Below, one piece after another: positions 1-9,105 of a stretch of 64,000 nucleotides of DNA. Below the pieces are notes generated by a model. It was not told where the DNA came from and ran no database searches. It saw only the letters and a program-made list of their open reading frames with translations. Every line of letters begins with the position of its first letter. Within the stretch, counting starts at the first letter, position 1. This DNA comes from Arcobacter acticola (GTDB lineage: Bacteria > Campylobacterota > Campylobacteria > Campylobacterales > Arcobacteraceae), in the NCBI RefSeq assembly GCF_013177675.1, contig NZ_CP042652.1, positions 2,418,001 through 2,482,000 on the forward strand. The letters run 5' to 3'. Both the position numbers and the translations under genes were made by a program.

Positions 1-109
1 TATAATTTCTAAAATTTACACAAAACACAACCAATAAAAGGTAAAAACTAAACACTTTAGGAAAAATAAATATTAAAATTTAAATAAAAGAATTCTTTCA
101 TACTAGCAT

Positions 110-118
110 TGGTATAAT
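110..118 (+). promoter_or_regulatory. extended -10 promoter of the fumarase gene
   Basis: TGG-TATAAT (TG at 110-111, TATAAT at 113-118) lies about 30 bases before the fumarase start. It fits an extended -10 element; no convincing -35 box is visible, which is usual for sigma-70 promoters in Campylobacterota. The first 107 bases of the window show nothing else recognisable. Confidence 0.5.
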
Positions 119-147
119 ATTAAAATTTCTAAGCAAAAAGGAAACAA

Positions 148-1641
148 ATGAGCGTAATAAAACAACAAGATATAATCGATAGTATTGCTGATGCATGTCA
201 GTATATTTCATATTTTCACCCAGAAGATTTCGTAACAGCAATGGTAGAAGCTTATGAGAATGAAAAATCAGAAGCTGCAAAAAATGCACTAGGACAAATT
301 TTAATTAATTCTAAAATGTGTGCTTTAGGACATAGACCTTTATGTCAAGATACAGGTTCTGTAAATATTTTTGTAAGAGTTGGATTAAAAGCTAACTTAG
401 AATTAACAAAAGAATTAGTAGATGTATTAAATGAAGGTGTAGCTAAAGGTTATACTAATCCTGATAATACATTAAGATATTCAGTTGTTTCTGATCCTGC
501 AGGAAAAAGAACAAATACAAAAGATAACACTCCAGCTGTTATTCATGTTACTGTTGATAATTCAGATGAATTAGATATTACAGTTGCTGCAAAAGGTGGA
601 GGAAGTGAAAATAAATCTAAATTTGCAGTATTAAATCCATCAGATTCAGTTTATGACTGGGTTATGGCAAATGTTAGAGAAATGGGAGCTGGATGGTGTC
701 CTCCTGGAATTTTAGGTATTGGTATTGGTGGTAATCCAGAAAAATCAATGCTTTTAGCAAAAGAGTCTTTAATGGGGCATGTTGATATTCATGAACTTCA
801 AGCAAGAGGTCCTCAAAATGCTTTAGAAGAATTAAGATTAAGACTTTATACAGATATTAATAAAATTGGAATTGGTGCTCAAGGTTTAGGTGGTTTAACT
901 ACAGTTGTAGATGTTAAAATCTTAGATTACCCATGTCATGCTGCTTCACTTCCTGTTGCTATGATTCCTAACTGTGCTGCTACTAGACATATTCACTTTA
1001 AATTAAAACCAGGGGAAGGTGTAGCTAAATTTAAAAAACCAAATTTAGATTTATGGCCAGATGTAAAATTACCATTAGATTCTATTAAAAAAGTAAATAT
1101 TGCAGACTTAACAAAAGAGAACTTATCTCAATTTAAATCAGGTGATACACTATTATTAACTGGAAAAATTTTAACAGCTAGAGATGCTGCTCATAAAAAA
1201 ATTGTTGAGTACAAAAATGCTGGTAAACCACTTCCAAATGGTGTTGATTTAAAAGATAGATTCATCTACTACGTTGGACCTGTTGATCCTGTTCGTGATG
1301 AAAAAGTAGGACCTGCGGGACCAACTACATCTACAAGAATGGATAAATTTACAAAAGATATGATGGAAATTGGAATCATGGGAATGATTGGAAAAGCTGA
1401 AAGAAAACAACCAACTATTGATTTAATTAAAGAATACAAATCTATGTATTTAATTGCAACAGGTGGAGCAGCATACTTAATTTCTCAATCAATCAAAGAT
1501 GCAAAAGTTCTTGCATTTGAAGAGATGGGAATGGAAGCTATTTATGAGTTTGATGTAGAAGATATGCCTGTAACTGTAGCTGTTGATACAGAGGGTGTTT
1601 CAATTCACACAACTGGTCCTGCTAAATGGAGAACTATTTAA
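148..1641 (+). CDS. class I (iron-sulfur) fumarate hydratase
   Basis: Cytoplasmic [4Fe-4S] hydratase converting fumarate and malate in the citric acid cycle. The 497-residue chain carries both halves of the class I enzyme in one polypeptide: the alpha-like part holds three conserved cysteine contexts, PLCQDTG (C66), GWCPPG (C184) and PNCAATRH (C276), the expected cluster ligands, and the beta-like C-terminal part contains GRDAAH-like and GPTTSTRMD-like segments. The chain is somewhat shorter than E. coli FumA (548). The start at 148 follows a purine-rich AAAGGAAAC site. It is monocistronic, with its own promoter and a hairpin terminator. Family assignment is secure; choosing between fumA and fumB-type names is not meaningful here. 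Confidence 0.95.
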   Translation: MSVIKQQDIIDSIADACQYISYFHPEDFVTAMVEAYENEKSEAAKNALGQILINSKMCALGHRPLCQDTGSVNIFVRVGLKANLELTKELVDVLNEGVAKGYTNPDNTLRYSVVSDPAGKRTNTKDNTPAVIHVTVDNSDELDITVAAKGGGSENKSKFAVLNPSDSVYDWVMANVREMGAGWCPPGILGIGIGGNPEKSMLLAKESLMGHVDIHELQARGPQNALEELRLRLYTDINKIGIGAQGLGGLTTVVDVKILDYPCHAASLPVAMIPNCAATRHIHFKLKPGEGVAKFKKPNLDLWPDVKLPLDSIKKVNIADLTKENLSQFKSGDTLLLTGKILTARDAAHKKIVEYKNAGKPLPNGVDLKDRFIYYVGPVDPVRDEKVGPAGPTTSTRMDKFTKDMMEIGIMGMIGKAERKQPTIDLIKEYKSMYLIATGGAAYLISQSIKDAKVLAFEEMGMEAIYEFDVEDMPVTVAVDTEGVSIHTTGPAKWRTI

Positions 1642-1650
1642 TTTTATAAT

Positions 1651-1678
1651 TTTACAAAAGGCATTTGCCTTTTGTAAA
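1651..1678 (+). terminator. hairpin terminator after the fumarase gene
   Basis: A perfect 12-bp stem (1651-1662 with 1667-1678) and a 4-base loop lie 10 bases after the fumarase stop. The downstream T-run is weak, so termination is inferred from position and stem quality. The rest of the gap to 1823 holds only AT-rich DNA and a weaker imperfect hairpin around 1765-1797. Confidence 0.6.
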
Positions 1679-1823
1679 TCATACCTATAGTTATTTTAAA
1701 TAAATATTTATAAATGCTTATCTAAAATAATTCTTATATGATTAAACTACATTCAATATTTGACTTTAAGAAGATAGAGTTTTTGCTATTCTTCAAACAA
1801 TAATAAAAAATACAGGAAAAAAA

Positions 1824-2660
1824 ATGTTATTAGATGATTTAAAAGACTATTTAGGCTTTGCAGTTGCAGGAAACTTTGCAAATCACTTAGGTGAAGCTGG
1901 AGAAGCTGACGAATTTTCTGTTATAAAAACTGAAGAAAAAAATGCGCCAAAAGGAATGTTTCCTATTTATATAAAAGGACATGATAGTTTTTTAGGAACT
2001 TATCCTATTTGTGATGATATTATTGAAACACACGATAGGGAAAAAGATAATCTTCAAGTTGAAGCAGAAGTAGCTTTAATCTGTGATTTTGTATATGAAA
2101 ATGAAAAAGTTATTGATATTATTCCTAGATATTTTTCTGCATTTAATGATTTCTCAATAAGAATTCAAGATGGAAATAAATTAAGTACTAAAAAGAATTG
2201 GGGTCCTAACACAAAGGGTATTTCTCAAGAAATTATAGAAATTGATAATTTTACACAAAAAGGTGTTTTAAGTAGATATCATATTGCCTCATTTATTAAA
2301 AGAAATGGAATAGTTCATGATTATGGAACAACAAGTGCCGTTAAATCATATAGTTACTTTTTTGAACAATTAAAAGATTGGATGATTGAAAAACTAAATA
2401 CACAAGAAGATTGTGGTCCTTTAGAAGAATTAACACAATTTTTAAAAGTTGCAGCAAAAGATGCTAAAGGTATTTTAATAGCTGCAGGTGCAACTGCTTA
2501 TGCTGATTTTGGAAAGAAAAACTTTGTACAAAAAGGTGATGAAATTTTTGTTTATGTTTATGATGCTCACTCACACTCATTTGATGATATATTCAATGAT
2601 ATGTGCGGAATGGATACTTTTTTAGGTAAATGCTCTAAACTTCATCAATATGTTCAATAA
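1824..2660 (+). CDS. DUF5718-like protein with a fumarylacetoacetase-type fold signature
   Basis: A 278-residue cytoplasmic protein without signal peptide or membrane segments. The N-terminal half contains VAGNFANHLGEAGE and a run with EAEVALICDF that recalls the metal-binding acidic residues of the fumarylacetoacetate hydrolase (FAH) superfamily; the C-terminal part has GILIAAGATAYADFG followed by KGDEIFVYV, similar to the FAH core. From memory, this family is annotated DUF5718 and is widespread in Campylobacterota. Substrate unknown. The start at 1824 follows ACAGGAAAA. An IS605-type element begins directly behind its stop codon, so its original downstream context has been changed. Confidence 0.7.
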   Translation: MLLDDLKDYLGFAVAGNFANHLGEAGEADEFSVIKTEEKNAPKGMFPIYIKGHDSFLGTYPICDDIIETHDREKDNLQVEAEVALICDFVYENEKVIDIIPRYFSAFNDFSIRIQDGNKLSTKKNWGPNTKGISQEIIEIDNFTQKGVLSRYHIASFIKRNGIVHDYGTTSAVKSYSYFFEQLKDWMIEKLNTQEDCGPLEELTQFLKVAAKDAKGILIAAGATAYADFGKKNFVQKGDEIFVYVYDAHSHSFDDIFNDMCGMDTFLGKCSKLHQYVQ

Positions 2661-2673
2661 GGAGTGAACCAAC

Positions 2674-2689
2674 TCGCCCTAAAGAGCGA
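2674..2689 (-). repeat. right-end hairpin of the IS605 element, probable 3' end of the TnpB guide RNA
   Basis: TCGCTC-TTTA-GGGCGA on the minus strand (one G-T pair), followed by GTTGGTTCAC. This matches the usual subterminal hairpin plus terminus of IS200/IS605 right ends. In characterised TnpB systems the omega RNA covers this region, with the guide read from just outside the element; here that guide would come from plus-strand bases immediately below 2664. Confidence 0.6.
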
Positions 2690-2695
2690 AGCTTC

Positions 2696-4072
2696 CTAAC
2701 TAGCAACTTCCAATGAAGTTGAGCGAAAGGCTTTGTGTTTATTTAAGTCCACAAGGCTAGTTCCTAGCCCAAACGACTCCAATCCTCTTTTTAAAATAGT
2801 TTGTGAAGCTTGTATATCAGGGTTTATCTCAAACCCACAAGCTGTACATTTAAACTTATCTTGTTTAGGACGATTGTTTTTATCTATATTTCCACAACAA
2901 CTGCACTCTTGTGAGGTATATTGCGGATTAACTTTTACAAATAGTTTGTCATTTAGCATTGTGGTTTTATATTGTATCATTGATACAAACTGATAGAATG
3001 AAGCATTTAAAATTGTTCTATTTAGTCCTGATTTTTGTTTTACTCTTTTTCCATGAGTTATCTCATTTCCTTTTGAGCTTTTAGACATATTTTTTGTTTT
3101 TAAATCTTCAACTACTATCAAGTCAAACTTATTTGTTAGTTCAGCAGTAATTTTATGGTACAAATCAATTTTTTGATTTGATATTCTTTTTGTTAGTTTA
3201 TTTAATTTCTTTTGAGTCTTTTTATGATTACTTCCTAATTTGAATTTGGTTTTACTTTGTTTACAATTTTTAAGTTCATTTAGAACTCTTCTACTTTGTT
3301 TTCTTATGTGAACTTTGATTGTGTTTTTATATTTCAAACCTTTTCGATTTGTAGCACCATTATCTATTAGATGATTTAAAGTTACTTTTGCGATATTGGA
3401 ATCTTGAATAAAATCAACATTATTTGATATTGCAAAATTATAAGCATTTAAGTCTATACCTATAGACTTAGTAATATCAAGATTATCTTTTGACACTACT
3501 AAACCTACTTGTTTATTAAACTCTATTCCAAAGCTTACATAATAACCAATTGCATCTTTTGAGATAGTGATTGATGATAGTTTATAATTATTTGGAAAAG
3601 TTCTATGGCATCTAAATCTAAAGTTTGTTTTTAAAAGTCTTAGAGTTTTAAATCTTGTATTATTATTTATATCATCTAATATTTGATAACCTTGATTATT
3701 CCAATTAAATGATTGAAAAATATCTCTACTTGATTTAAATGTCGGCATACCTAATTTAAAAGCTTTAACTTTTTCTTTTGGAGTAGTTGCTATTTCTATA
3801 GCTTTTAATCTTTTAGATACATTTTCTTTAGAGAAAGATTTTTTAACTGCTTTTAAAAAGTTAATTCTTGCTTGTTGAGTTACTACTGTTGAAAAAGATA
3901 GTTTCCTAAGTCTTAATGCTCTTTTTACAACTGTATCATAACTAACAGCGTTTCTAAATACTCTATCTTCTTTATCTAACTTTTTATTTTTACTATTTTC
4001 TTTTTGCCAAAGATTCAAAAAAATATTATAAGCTTGATTATAAATATACATTTGATGATTTAAAATCTTCAT
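2696..4072 (-). CDS. tnpB: TnpB RNA-guided nuclease of an IS200/IS605 element
   Basis: 458 residues from the first ATG. All RuvC acidic residues appear intact: the first Asp in SIGIDLN, the Glu in LIVVEDLK, and the last Asp in INPDIQAS. A four-cysteine zinc ribbon (CSCCG ... CTACG) sits between the last two motifs. The reading frame continues upstream without stops to about 4138 and encodes GYKYRLYPTKDQ, the normal N-terminal strand of TnpB, so the natural start is before 4072; only ATT (4138) or CTG (4135) is available behind an AAGGA site. Either a non-ATG start is used or the start was mutated. TnpB homologues act as omegaRNA-guided DNA nucleases; activity here is inferred. Confidence 0.9.
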   Translation of the reverse strand: MKILNHQMYIYNQAYNIFLNLWQKENSKNKKLDKEDRVFRNAVSYDTVVKRALRLRKLSFSTVVTQQARINFLKAVKKSFSKENVSKRLKAIEIATTPKEKVKAFKLGMPTFKSSRDIFQSFNWNNQGYQILDDINNNTRFKTLRLLKTNFRFRCHRTFPNNYKLSSITISKDAIGYYVSFGIEFNKQVGLVVSKDNLDITKSIGIDLNAYNFAISNNVDFIQDSNIAKVTLNHLIDNGATNRKGLKYKNTIKVHIRKQSRRVLNELKNCKQSKTKFKLGSNHKKTQKKLNKLTKRISNQKIDLYHKITAELTNKFDLIVVEDLKTKNMSKSSKGNEITHGKRVKQKSGLNRTILNASFYQFVSMIQYKTTMLNDKLFVKVNPQYTSQECSCCGNIDKNNRPKQDKFKCTACGFEINPDIQASQTILKRGLESFGLGTSLVDLNKHKAFRSTSLEVAS

Positions 4073-4190
4073 TTGGTCTTTAGTAGGATAAAGTCTATAT
4101 TTGTAACCTAAGTTTACTGTTTTTTGAGTATTCAGAATGATTCCTTATTAATCAACTATAAAATTATACTGAAATGATAAGTGAAAGCTC

Positions 4191-4217
4191 AAATATATTA
4201 CATTATGTAATATATTT
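4191..4217. repeat. perfect 12-bp inverted repeat inside the IS605 element
   Basis: Arms 4191-4202 and 4206-4217 with a 3-base centre, entirely A/T rich apart from one C/G pair. It lies between the tnpB 5' region and the tnpA relic. It may be a regulatory hairpin of the element; function not shown. Confidence 0.5.
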
Positions 4218-4269
4218 TTATTCACATGCATTTGTTATTTACTACTAAATATATAGAAGAAAAGCTTTG

Positions 4270-4373
4270 AAATAATTCACTTTGGAGTCCTAGTTATTTT
4301 ATAGGAAGTTGTGGCGGTGCAAGATTGGAAGTGGTTAAAAAATATATTGAAAACCAAGAAACTCCTAACTAAT
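4270..4373 (+). pseudogene. tnpA: C-terminal relic of IS200/IS605 TnpA (Y1 transposase)
   Basis: The plus strand reads LWSPSYFIGSCGGARLEV followed by VKKYIENQ, the conserved C-terminal end of TnpA where the last helix follows a W-S-x-S-Y-F-x-G-S-x-G-G-A motif. An in-frame stop precedes it near 4269, and the catalytic tyrosine and HUH motifs are absent, so this is a short leftover. Orientation is divergent from tnpB. Boundaries good to a few bases. Confidence 0.7.
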
Positions 4374-4383
4374 TTGCTTACAT

Positions 4384-4403
4384 CACCGACCTAAAGGACT
4401 GTG
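4384..4403 (+). repeat. imperfect left-end hairpin of the IS605 element
   Basis: CACCGACCT-AA-AGGACTGTG pairs at seven of nine positions. It lies about 10 bases beyond the tnpA relic stop, where the left end of a divergent IS605-type element is expected. Confidence 0.45.
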
Positions 4404-4434
4404 TTTTTCGCAAAAGATTGATAAAGTTAAACCT

Positions 4435-7362
4435 TTATTCCCTATTTTGTTCATTTTTTGACTCAATATATAAAATATCATTTAAACTATCAAATACTTT
4501 TAAAGTTGCATCTTCTATATCACTAGCAGTTTGTCTTAATATTTTATTTTGCATTTTTTGAGAGTTTTCTAATATATATTGTTGAATTTTATTATGAACT
4601 AATTCATGATTTGATTTCAAAATACTCCACTCTTTTGCACTTGTAAAATTTCTTTTTTCATTTTCACAAGTAATAATCCATTTGCCCATATTACATGATT
4701 TACAATCTAGAACTTGACAACTCTCAAAATTATCTAATTTTTCATAATGTTTCTTCTTGAAATTTATATGATCATTTTTATATTTTGAAACTTCTTTTAT
4801 TAAATCAATATTTTCTACCATATGAAAAAATTTATCTTCTATTTTTGATTGAGAAGTTATTTGAAGTAATCTTGTTGACAATTTTGAAACTTCGTGAGAA
4901 AGGGAATCGATACGTGAAGCTGTAAATGCATTTTTTTGAGTTGCAGTATCAAGTCTTGATATTGTTTCATTAATTTGAATAATCCCAATCTCTTGTTCCT
5001 TACTAAATTGGCTAACATTATCAATAATATCTTTTGTTTCAATAATTTTATTACTTAAATTATCATAGCCTCTTATCATATCATCTGCAATAGTTTTACC
5101 TTCATTTGATTTTATACTTGCACTTTCAACTAAGCTTTTTATTTCTCGTGCAGCTTCAGCACTTCTTGAAGCTAAATTCCTAACTTCAGCAGCAACAACA
5201 GCAAATCCACGCCCTGCTTCACCCGCAGTTGCAGCTTCAACAGCTGCATTTAGAGATAAGATATTTGTTTGAAATGCTATTTGATCAATAATTGTAATTG
5301 CTTCGTTTATAGCTTTTACTTTATCATTTATTTCATCCATTGATAAAGACGTTTGCTTGGCTGACGTACTTCCAATACTTGCTGCATTATTTAATTCATT
5401 TGCAATATGCATCATTTTATTCATATTTTTATTATTGTTTCTAATATTTACAGTTATTTGTTCAAGTGAAGCAGAACTTTGTTCTAATGAACTTGCTTGT
5501 TCACTTGATGATATTGATAACTCATTTGAAGAGTTAGTTAAAATTTTAGTATTATTTTCAAGTTCAATACCTGCATTTACAATCATTGCAATTAACTCAG
5601 AAGAGGACTGCCCTAAAAGAATAGTAGATGAACATAAAGTTCCAAAATCTCCATACATTCCTTTTTTATGAACCTCATCAAGTTTAAATTTATAATCACC
5701 GACAGAATAACTATTTAATAAAATATTTAAACTATCAATTTTTAATTTTGTTTGAATTATCATTTTATTTATAATTTCAGTTAAAGACTGCAATTCATTT
5801 GTTGCTGCATTTCCTTTAATAGAATATTCAAAAAAACCGTTATTAACTTTTTCCATAATATCAGTAATTTCTAAAACCACATTTTTATCTTTTTCTATAA
5901 TTTTTTCTATTTTTGATATTTGAATATTCATATTCTTAGTCATAATAGCAAATTCATCATTTCCATTTATTTCATTTAAAATAATAGAGTCTTTTTCTCT
6001 CATTGAATAAGAGAAAAAACTATTAAGATTTTCTTCAAAAATACTAATTGATTTTGATATTTTGTTTGTCATAAAAAGAATAAAAATAAATATTCCAGAT
6101 AAAAATATTGTCATAAATAGTAGAAATAAAACTATTTGATTGTTTAATTCAGAAGTATTAGCTTGAATATTAGAAATCATCTCTTCAACAATTTTCTTTT
6201 TTATCTCTTCAAATGAATTTATTCTTTGCGAAGAAACATCTTCCCATTTACTAAAATCAGCTCCATAAATATTTTTTTCTAAAGTAATCAAAGCTTTTTG
6301 TGTTTTTGAATCATTTATATTAGTATTATTTAAATCTACACCATCATAAGCTTTTGACATATATAAATCAAATGTAGCTTGAATTTCATCTAATAACATA
6401 TTCTCATTATTAGATATATTTTCTAGTTTTTTATAACTTTTTATAGCCTTCAACATTTTTGTATGGCTTTTTTGTATTTTATTTAAATTGTTATCATTTT
6501 GTGTTATTACAAAATCTTTATATGAATCTATTAAACCACCATATCCTATAGCTTCTCTTATCTCACTTAGATAAATATTTTTCTTTGTTTTTATATAAAT
6601 TAATTCTCTAAAATCATTTACATCTTTAAAACTATTACTTTTAATTTCATTTTCATAAAATTCAGATTGACTTGTAGATAAATTTTTTATAAAAACATCT
6701 AAATAAGATTTTTGAGAAATTACATATGAAATAAAATCATTATAATTTTCATTTGTAATATTATTATGTTCAAAAATATTCTTAACAATATTCTTTTCAC
6801 TATAGGCTTTTTCAATCACATTTAATAAAGAAACATATGCTTGAGATGATTTTGATAACTCTTTTGTATTTGAATAGACTAATAAATCATCAAAAAATAA
6901 AACCATATTTTTTATATTGATTCCATAATAATTAATTAATTCTTCTGAACTTATTTTTAACTGCAAAGATTCTTCTCTAAATTCTTTTATATTTGAAATA
7001 CTATTTTTAAAATCTTCTAACTTATTTAATAAATTATTTTGGCTTTTAAGAAGTTTAAAATCATCTAAAAATATATTTAATTCATTGAGAGATTCCTCGC
7101 TTATTTTAATTTGATTTTCTAAATTTACTTTATTTTCCTTTCCATATGAAGAAATATATGAAATAAAATACTCTCTTTCTTTTTGAAAATTTGTTAAAAG
7201 ATTTGAAACTTTTACTGTGAATAGAATATAACTTGATGTCTCAGTCATATTTCTTTCTTTCTTATATTTATCATATATTAAATTTGAAGATAAAATTAAT
7301 ATTGCAACTATAGGAATGAGTAATATTAATATTATCTTATTTTTTAATCTTAAGTTGTTCAT
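4435..7362 (-). CDS. methyl-accepting chemotaxis protein with C-terminal CZB zinc domain
   Basis: 975-residue transmembrane chemoreceptor. A first membrane helix covers residues ~9-29, followed by a long helical periplasmic sensor of about 370 residues (no Cache signature recognised; possibly nitrate/TCP-like helical bundle), a second membrane helix near residue 410, a poorly conserved HAMP-like linker, and a canonical signalling hairpin containing [18 protein letters not shown] and [16 protein letters not shown]. The last ~130 residues form a CZB domain: [14 protein letters not shown], a Cys-rich SCNMGKWI, and NHELVHNKI supply the His/Cys pattern known to bind zinc. Single gene with about 200 AT-rich bases upstream. 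Ligand unknown. It lacks a C-terminal CheR-tether peptide. Confidence 0.93.
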   Translation of the reverse strand: MNNLRLKNKIILILLIPIVAILILSSNLIYDKYKKERNMTETSSYILFTVKVSNLLTNFQKEREYFISYISSYGKENKVNLENQIKISEESLNELNIFLDDFKLLKSQNNLLNKLEDFKNSISNIKEFREESLQLKISSEELINYYGINIKNMVLFFDDLLVYSNTKELSKSSQAYVSLLNVIEKAYSEKNIVKNIFEHNNITNENYNDFISYVISQKSYLDVFIKNLSTSQSEFYENEIKSNSFKDVNDFRELIYIKTKKNIYLSEIREAIGYGGLIDSYKDFVITQNDNNLNKIQKSHTKMLKAIKSYKKLENISNNENMLLDEIQATFDLYMSKAYDGVDLNNTNINDSKTQKALITLEKNIYGADFSKWEDVSSQRINSFEEIKKKIVEEMISNIQANTSELNNQIVLFLLFMTIFLSGIFIFILFMTNKISKSISIFEENLNSFFSYSMREKDSIILNEINGNDEFAIMTKNMNIQISKIEKIIEKDKNVVLEITDIMEKVNNGFFEYSIKGNAATNELQSLTEIINKMIIQTKLKIDSLNILLNSYSVGDYKFKLDEVHKKGMYGDFGTLCSSTILLGQSSSELIAMIVNAGIELENNTKILTNSSNELSISSSEQASSLEQSSASLEQITVNIRNNNKNMNKMMHIANELNNAASIGSTSAKQTSLSMDEINDKVKAINEAITIIDQIAFQTNILSLNAAVEAATAGEAGRGFAVVAAEVRNLASRSAEAAREIKSLVESASIKSNEGKTIADDMIRGYDNLSNKIIETKDIIDNVSQFSKEQEIGIIQINETISRLDTATQKNAFTASRIDSLSHEVSKLSTRLLQITSQSKIEDKFFHMVENIDLIKEVSKYKNDHINFKKKHYEKLDNFESCQVLDCKSCNMGKWIITCENEKRNFTSAKEWSILKSNHELVHNKIQQYILENSQKMQNKILRQTASDIEDATLKVFDSLNDILYIESKNEQNRE

Positions 7363-7560
7363 TTCTACCTCTTGAATTATAATTATTATAATATATTATT
7401 TATTTTTAAAATTAAAGGTTAAGTACTATTTCAGTGTAATCAAAATGTAATTTATAGATTATTTTTATATTATTTTATTAATATAAAATTATAGGAATTT
7501 TTATTTTATTATTTATAAGTACTTTTTAATTATAATTACAAAAAAAATTAAAGGAAAAAT

Positions 7561-7608
7561 ATGCTTAAAGAATTTAGAGATTTTTTAATAAAAGGTAATG
7601 TTGTTGAT
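7561..7608 (+). pseudogene. mscL: mscL 5' fragment (interrupted by IS630)
   Basis: The first 16 codons, MLKEFRDFLIKGNVVD, are the amphipathic N-terminal helix of the large-conductance mechanosensitive channel, preceded by an AAAGGAAAAA ribosome site. The frame then runs into the IS630 element and stops near 7653. Joined to 8679-9068, the two fragments give a complete MscL. Confidence 0.9.
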
Positions 7609-7614
7609 AAGTAC

Positions 7615-8178
7615 CTACTTAAAATTAATGTCATAATTAGTTCCAAAGCCAGCTAATAAATTTTTAACATGTTTATGTAAATTATCAAATGATAAATAAG
7701 CTTCTAGTTTATGATAGTGATATTTCATATGTTTCCACAATATTTCTATTTTATTTAGTTCAGGTGAATATGGTGGTAAAAATAATAATTGTAGTCCAAG
7801 CTTCTCCCACTTTTCTATCTCTGCTTTAAAAAGCTTACTTGTGTGAATAGATGCATTATCAAGTATGACAACAGTAGTTTTTGTAATCTGATTTACAAAA
7901 TCATTAAAGAAATCTATAACAACTTGTGTATCTACTTTTGTTATTGTAGTTTTCGAAAAGAGATGATTATTCTTTGTATTTAAAAACCCTAAAACATTTA
8001 TTCTTTTTGCAAATCTATTTGATGGAATTTCTACTGGCTTACCTATTGGTGACCAATAATAAGGGATATTTGAATCAAGTGAAAAACCACTCTCATCAAA
8101 ATAATATGTATCAATCCAATCTTTAGCAGACCAGCTTAAAACATTAAGTATTTGAGCTTTTTTGGAAGAATAATTCAT
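7615..8178 (-). CDS. IS630 transposase, catalytic part (orfB)
   Basis: 187 residues with the DDE catalytic triad: D in YYFDESGFS, D in VVILDNASIH and E in LPPYSPELNKIE. It is the C-terminal domain of a transposase whose HTH part is encoded at 8222-8620. The coding potential extends upstream of the ATG in this frame (RARNTIFKEKKW), joining orfA through a run of seven A. The product is therefore expected as a frameshift fusion of about 330 residues. Confidence 0.88.
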   Translation of the reverse strand: MNYSSKKAQILNVLSWSAKDWIDTYYFDESGFSLDSNIPYYWSPIGKPVEIPSNRFAKRINVLGFLNTKNNHLFSKTTITKVDTQVVIDFFNDFVNQITKTTVVILDNASIHTSKLFKAEIEKWEKLGLQLLFLPPYSPELNKIEILWKHMKYHYHKLEAYLSFDNLHKHVKNLLAGFGTNYDINFK

Positions 8179-8221
8179 CCACTTCTTCTCTTTAAATATA
8201 GTGTTTCTAGCTCTTTTAAAA

Positions 8222-8620
8222 CTATATTGTATATTTTTTTAAATATCTTTTTAAGATTTGAGGTGATACTTTTTTAACTCTTTTTGACTCTTTATTAAGA
8301 GCTATACAAGTCTCTTTGATACTATTTGTTTCAATAAGTTTTTTTACTTTATCAATATCATTTTCATTTAGTGCTGGTTTTCTACCACGACCAATTTCAT
8401 CAGATAAATTTTCTATTTGTTCTTCTTTGAATCTATCAAACCATCTATAAACTGTTCTTGTTGACTTATTGAATATTTTGCATATCTCTTTTACTGTTAT
8501 ACCTTCATTACTTAAAAGTATAGATTTAGCTCTTTGTCTTAATTGCAATGAACTACCATTTTTTACTATTTTTTCTAATTCTTTTACTGTTTTATTATTT
8601 AAATTACTTATATATCTCAT
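8222..8620 (-). CDS. IS630 transposase, DNA-binding part (orfA)
   Basis: 132 residues with two helix-turn-helix units (ITVKEICKIFNKSTRTVYRW and a C-terminal homeodomain-like stretch) joined by a GRGRKPAL linker, as in IS630/mariner transposases. It ends shortly after an A7 run where a +1 slip would enter the orfB frame. S22 in this copy is N22 in the copy at 57729-58127. Confidence 0.88.
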   Translation of the reverse strand: MRYISNLNNKTVKELEKIVKNGSSLQLRQRAKSILLSNEGITVKEICKIFNKSTRTVYRWFDRFKEEQIENLSDEIGRGRKPALNENDIDKVKKLIETNSIKETCIALNKESKRVKKVSPQILKRYLKKYTI

Positions 8621-8678
8621 ATAGTATTATAGCTAAAACTAGCTTATAAAACAAGACATTAATTTTGATTAATTACTT

Positions 8679-9068
8679 ATGGCTGTGGGATTTATTTTTG
8701 GAGCTGCGTTCGCAACACTAATCAAATCACTTGTAGCAAATGTAATAATGCCTCCAATTGGTTTATTACTTGGAAGAGTTGATTTCTCACAATTATTCAT
8801 CTCTTTAGATGGAAATGCATATGCTACTATTGCAGAACTTGATAAAGCAGGAGCTCCTGCTATTAAATATGGTTTATTTGTAAATGATACTATTTCATTT
8901 GTAATTTTAGGCTTTGTTATGTTTATGTTTATCAAATCATATAATAAACTTAAAAAAGAAGAAGTTGTTCCTGAAGCAGCACCTACAACTAAAGTATGTA
9001 GTGAATGTGCAATGGAAATTCCAATTGCTGCAAAAAAATGTGGACATTGTGGAAATACTGCGGTATAA
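8679..9068 (+). pseudogene. mscL: mscL 3' fragment
   Basis: Encodes the bulk of MscL: AVGFIFGAAFATLIKSLV (pore helix M1), IMPPIGLLLG, a periplasmic loop, the M2 helix VNDTISFVILGFVMFMF and the cytoplasmic tail. The tail ends with a CSECAMEIPIAAKKCGHCG zinc-ribbon, an extension seen in some MscL proteins. It could in principle start at the ATG at 8679, but it would lack the N-terminal amphipathic helix and has no good ribosome site, so it is probably silent. Confidence 0.88.
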
Positions 9069-9076
9069 AACAAAAA

Positions 9077-9105
9077 AATTAAAAGGCTAAATTAGCCTTT
9101 TAATT
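9077..9105. terminator. bidirectional terminator between mscL and the flavin reductase gene
   Basis: An 11-bp stem AATTAAAAGGC / GCCTTTTAATT with a 7-base loop lies between two convergent genes; A-runs on the left and T-rich DNA on the right suit both directions. Confidence 0.7.

Larger units (their letters stand above)
2661..4405 (-). mobile_element. decayed IS200/IS605-family element (tnpB intact, tnpA relic)
   Basis: The element runs from a right-end hairpin (2674-2689, next to the GTGAACC-type terminus at 2664-2670) through tnpB on the minus strand to a divergent tnpA remnant on the plus strand and an imperfect left-end hairpin at 4384-4403. The divergent tnpA/tnpB arrangement is that of IS605-like members. 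With only the last ~30 codons of TnpA left it cannot transpose by itself. Exact outer ends are approximate because these elements make no target duplication. Confidence 0.75.
7610..8677 (-). mobile_element. IS630-family element, copy 1 (inserted in mscL)
   Basis: 1068 bp, flanked by a duplicated TA (7608-7609 and 8678-8679), the hallmark target of IS630/Tc1. Terminal inverted repeats lie at 7610-7632 and 8655-8677 and match at 18 of 23 positions. The transposase is encoded in two overlapping-phase reading frames. A copy with the same structure, one substitution apart in the parts compared, sits at 57117-58184. Confidence 0.93.

Noticed and set aside
8669-9073. 134-residue minus-strand ORF opposite the mscL 3' part
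   Set aside because: Mirrors the mscL codons exactly and has no family resemblance; a shadow of the real frame.
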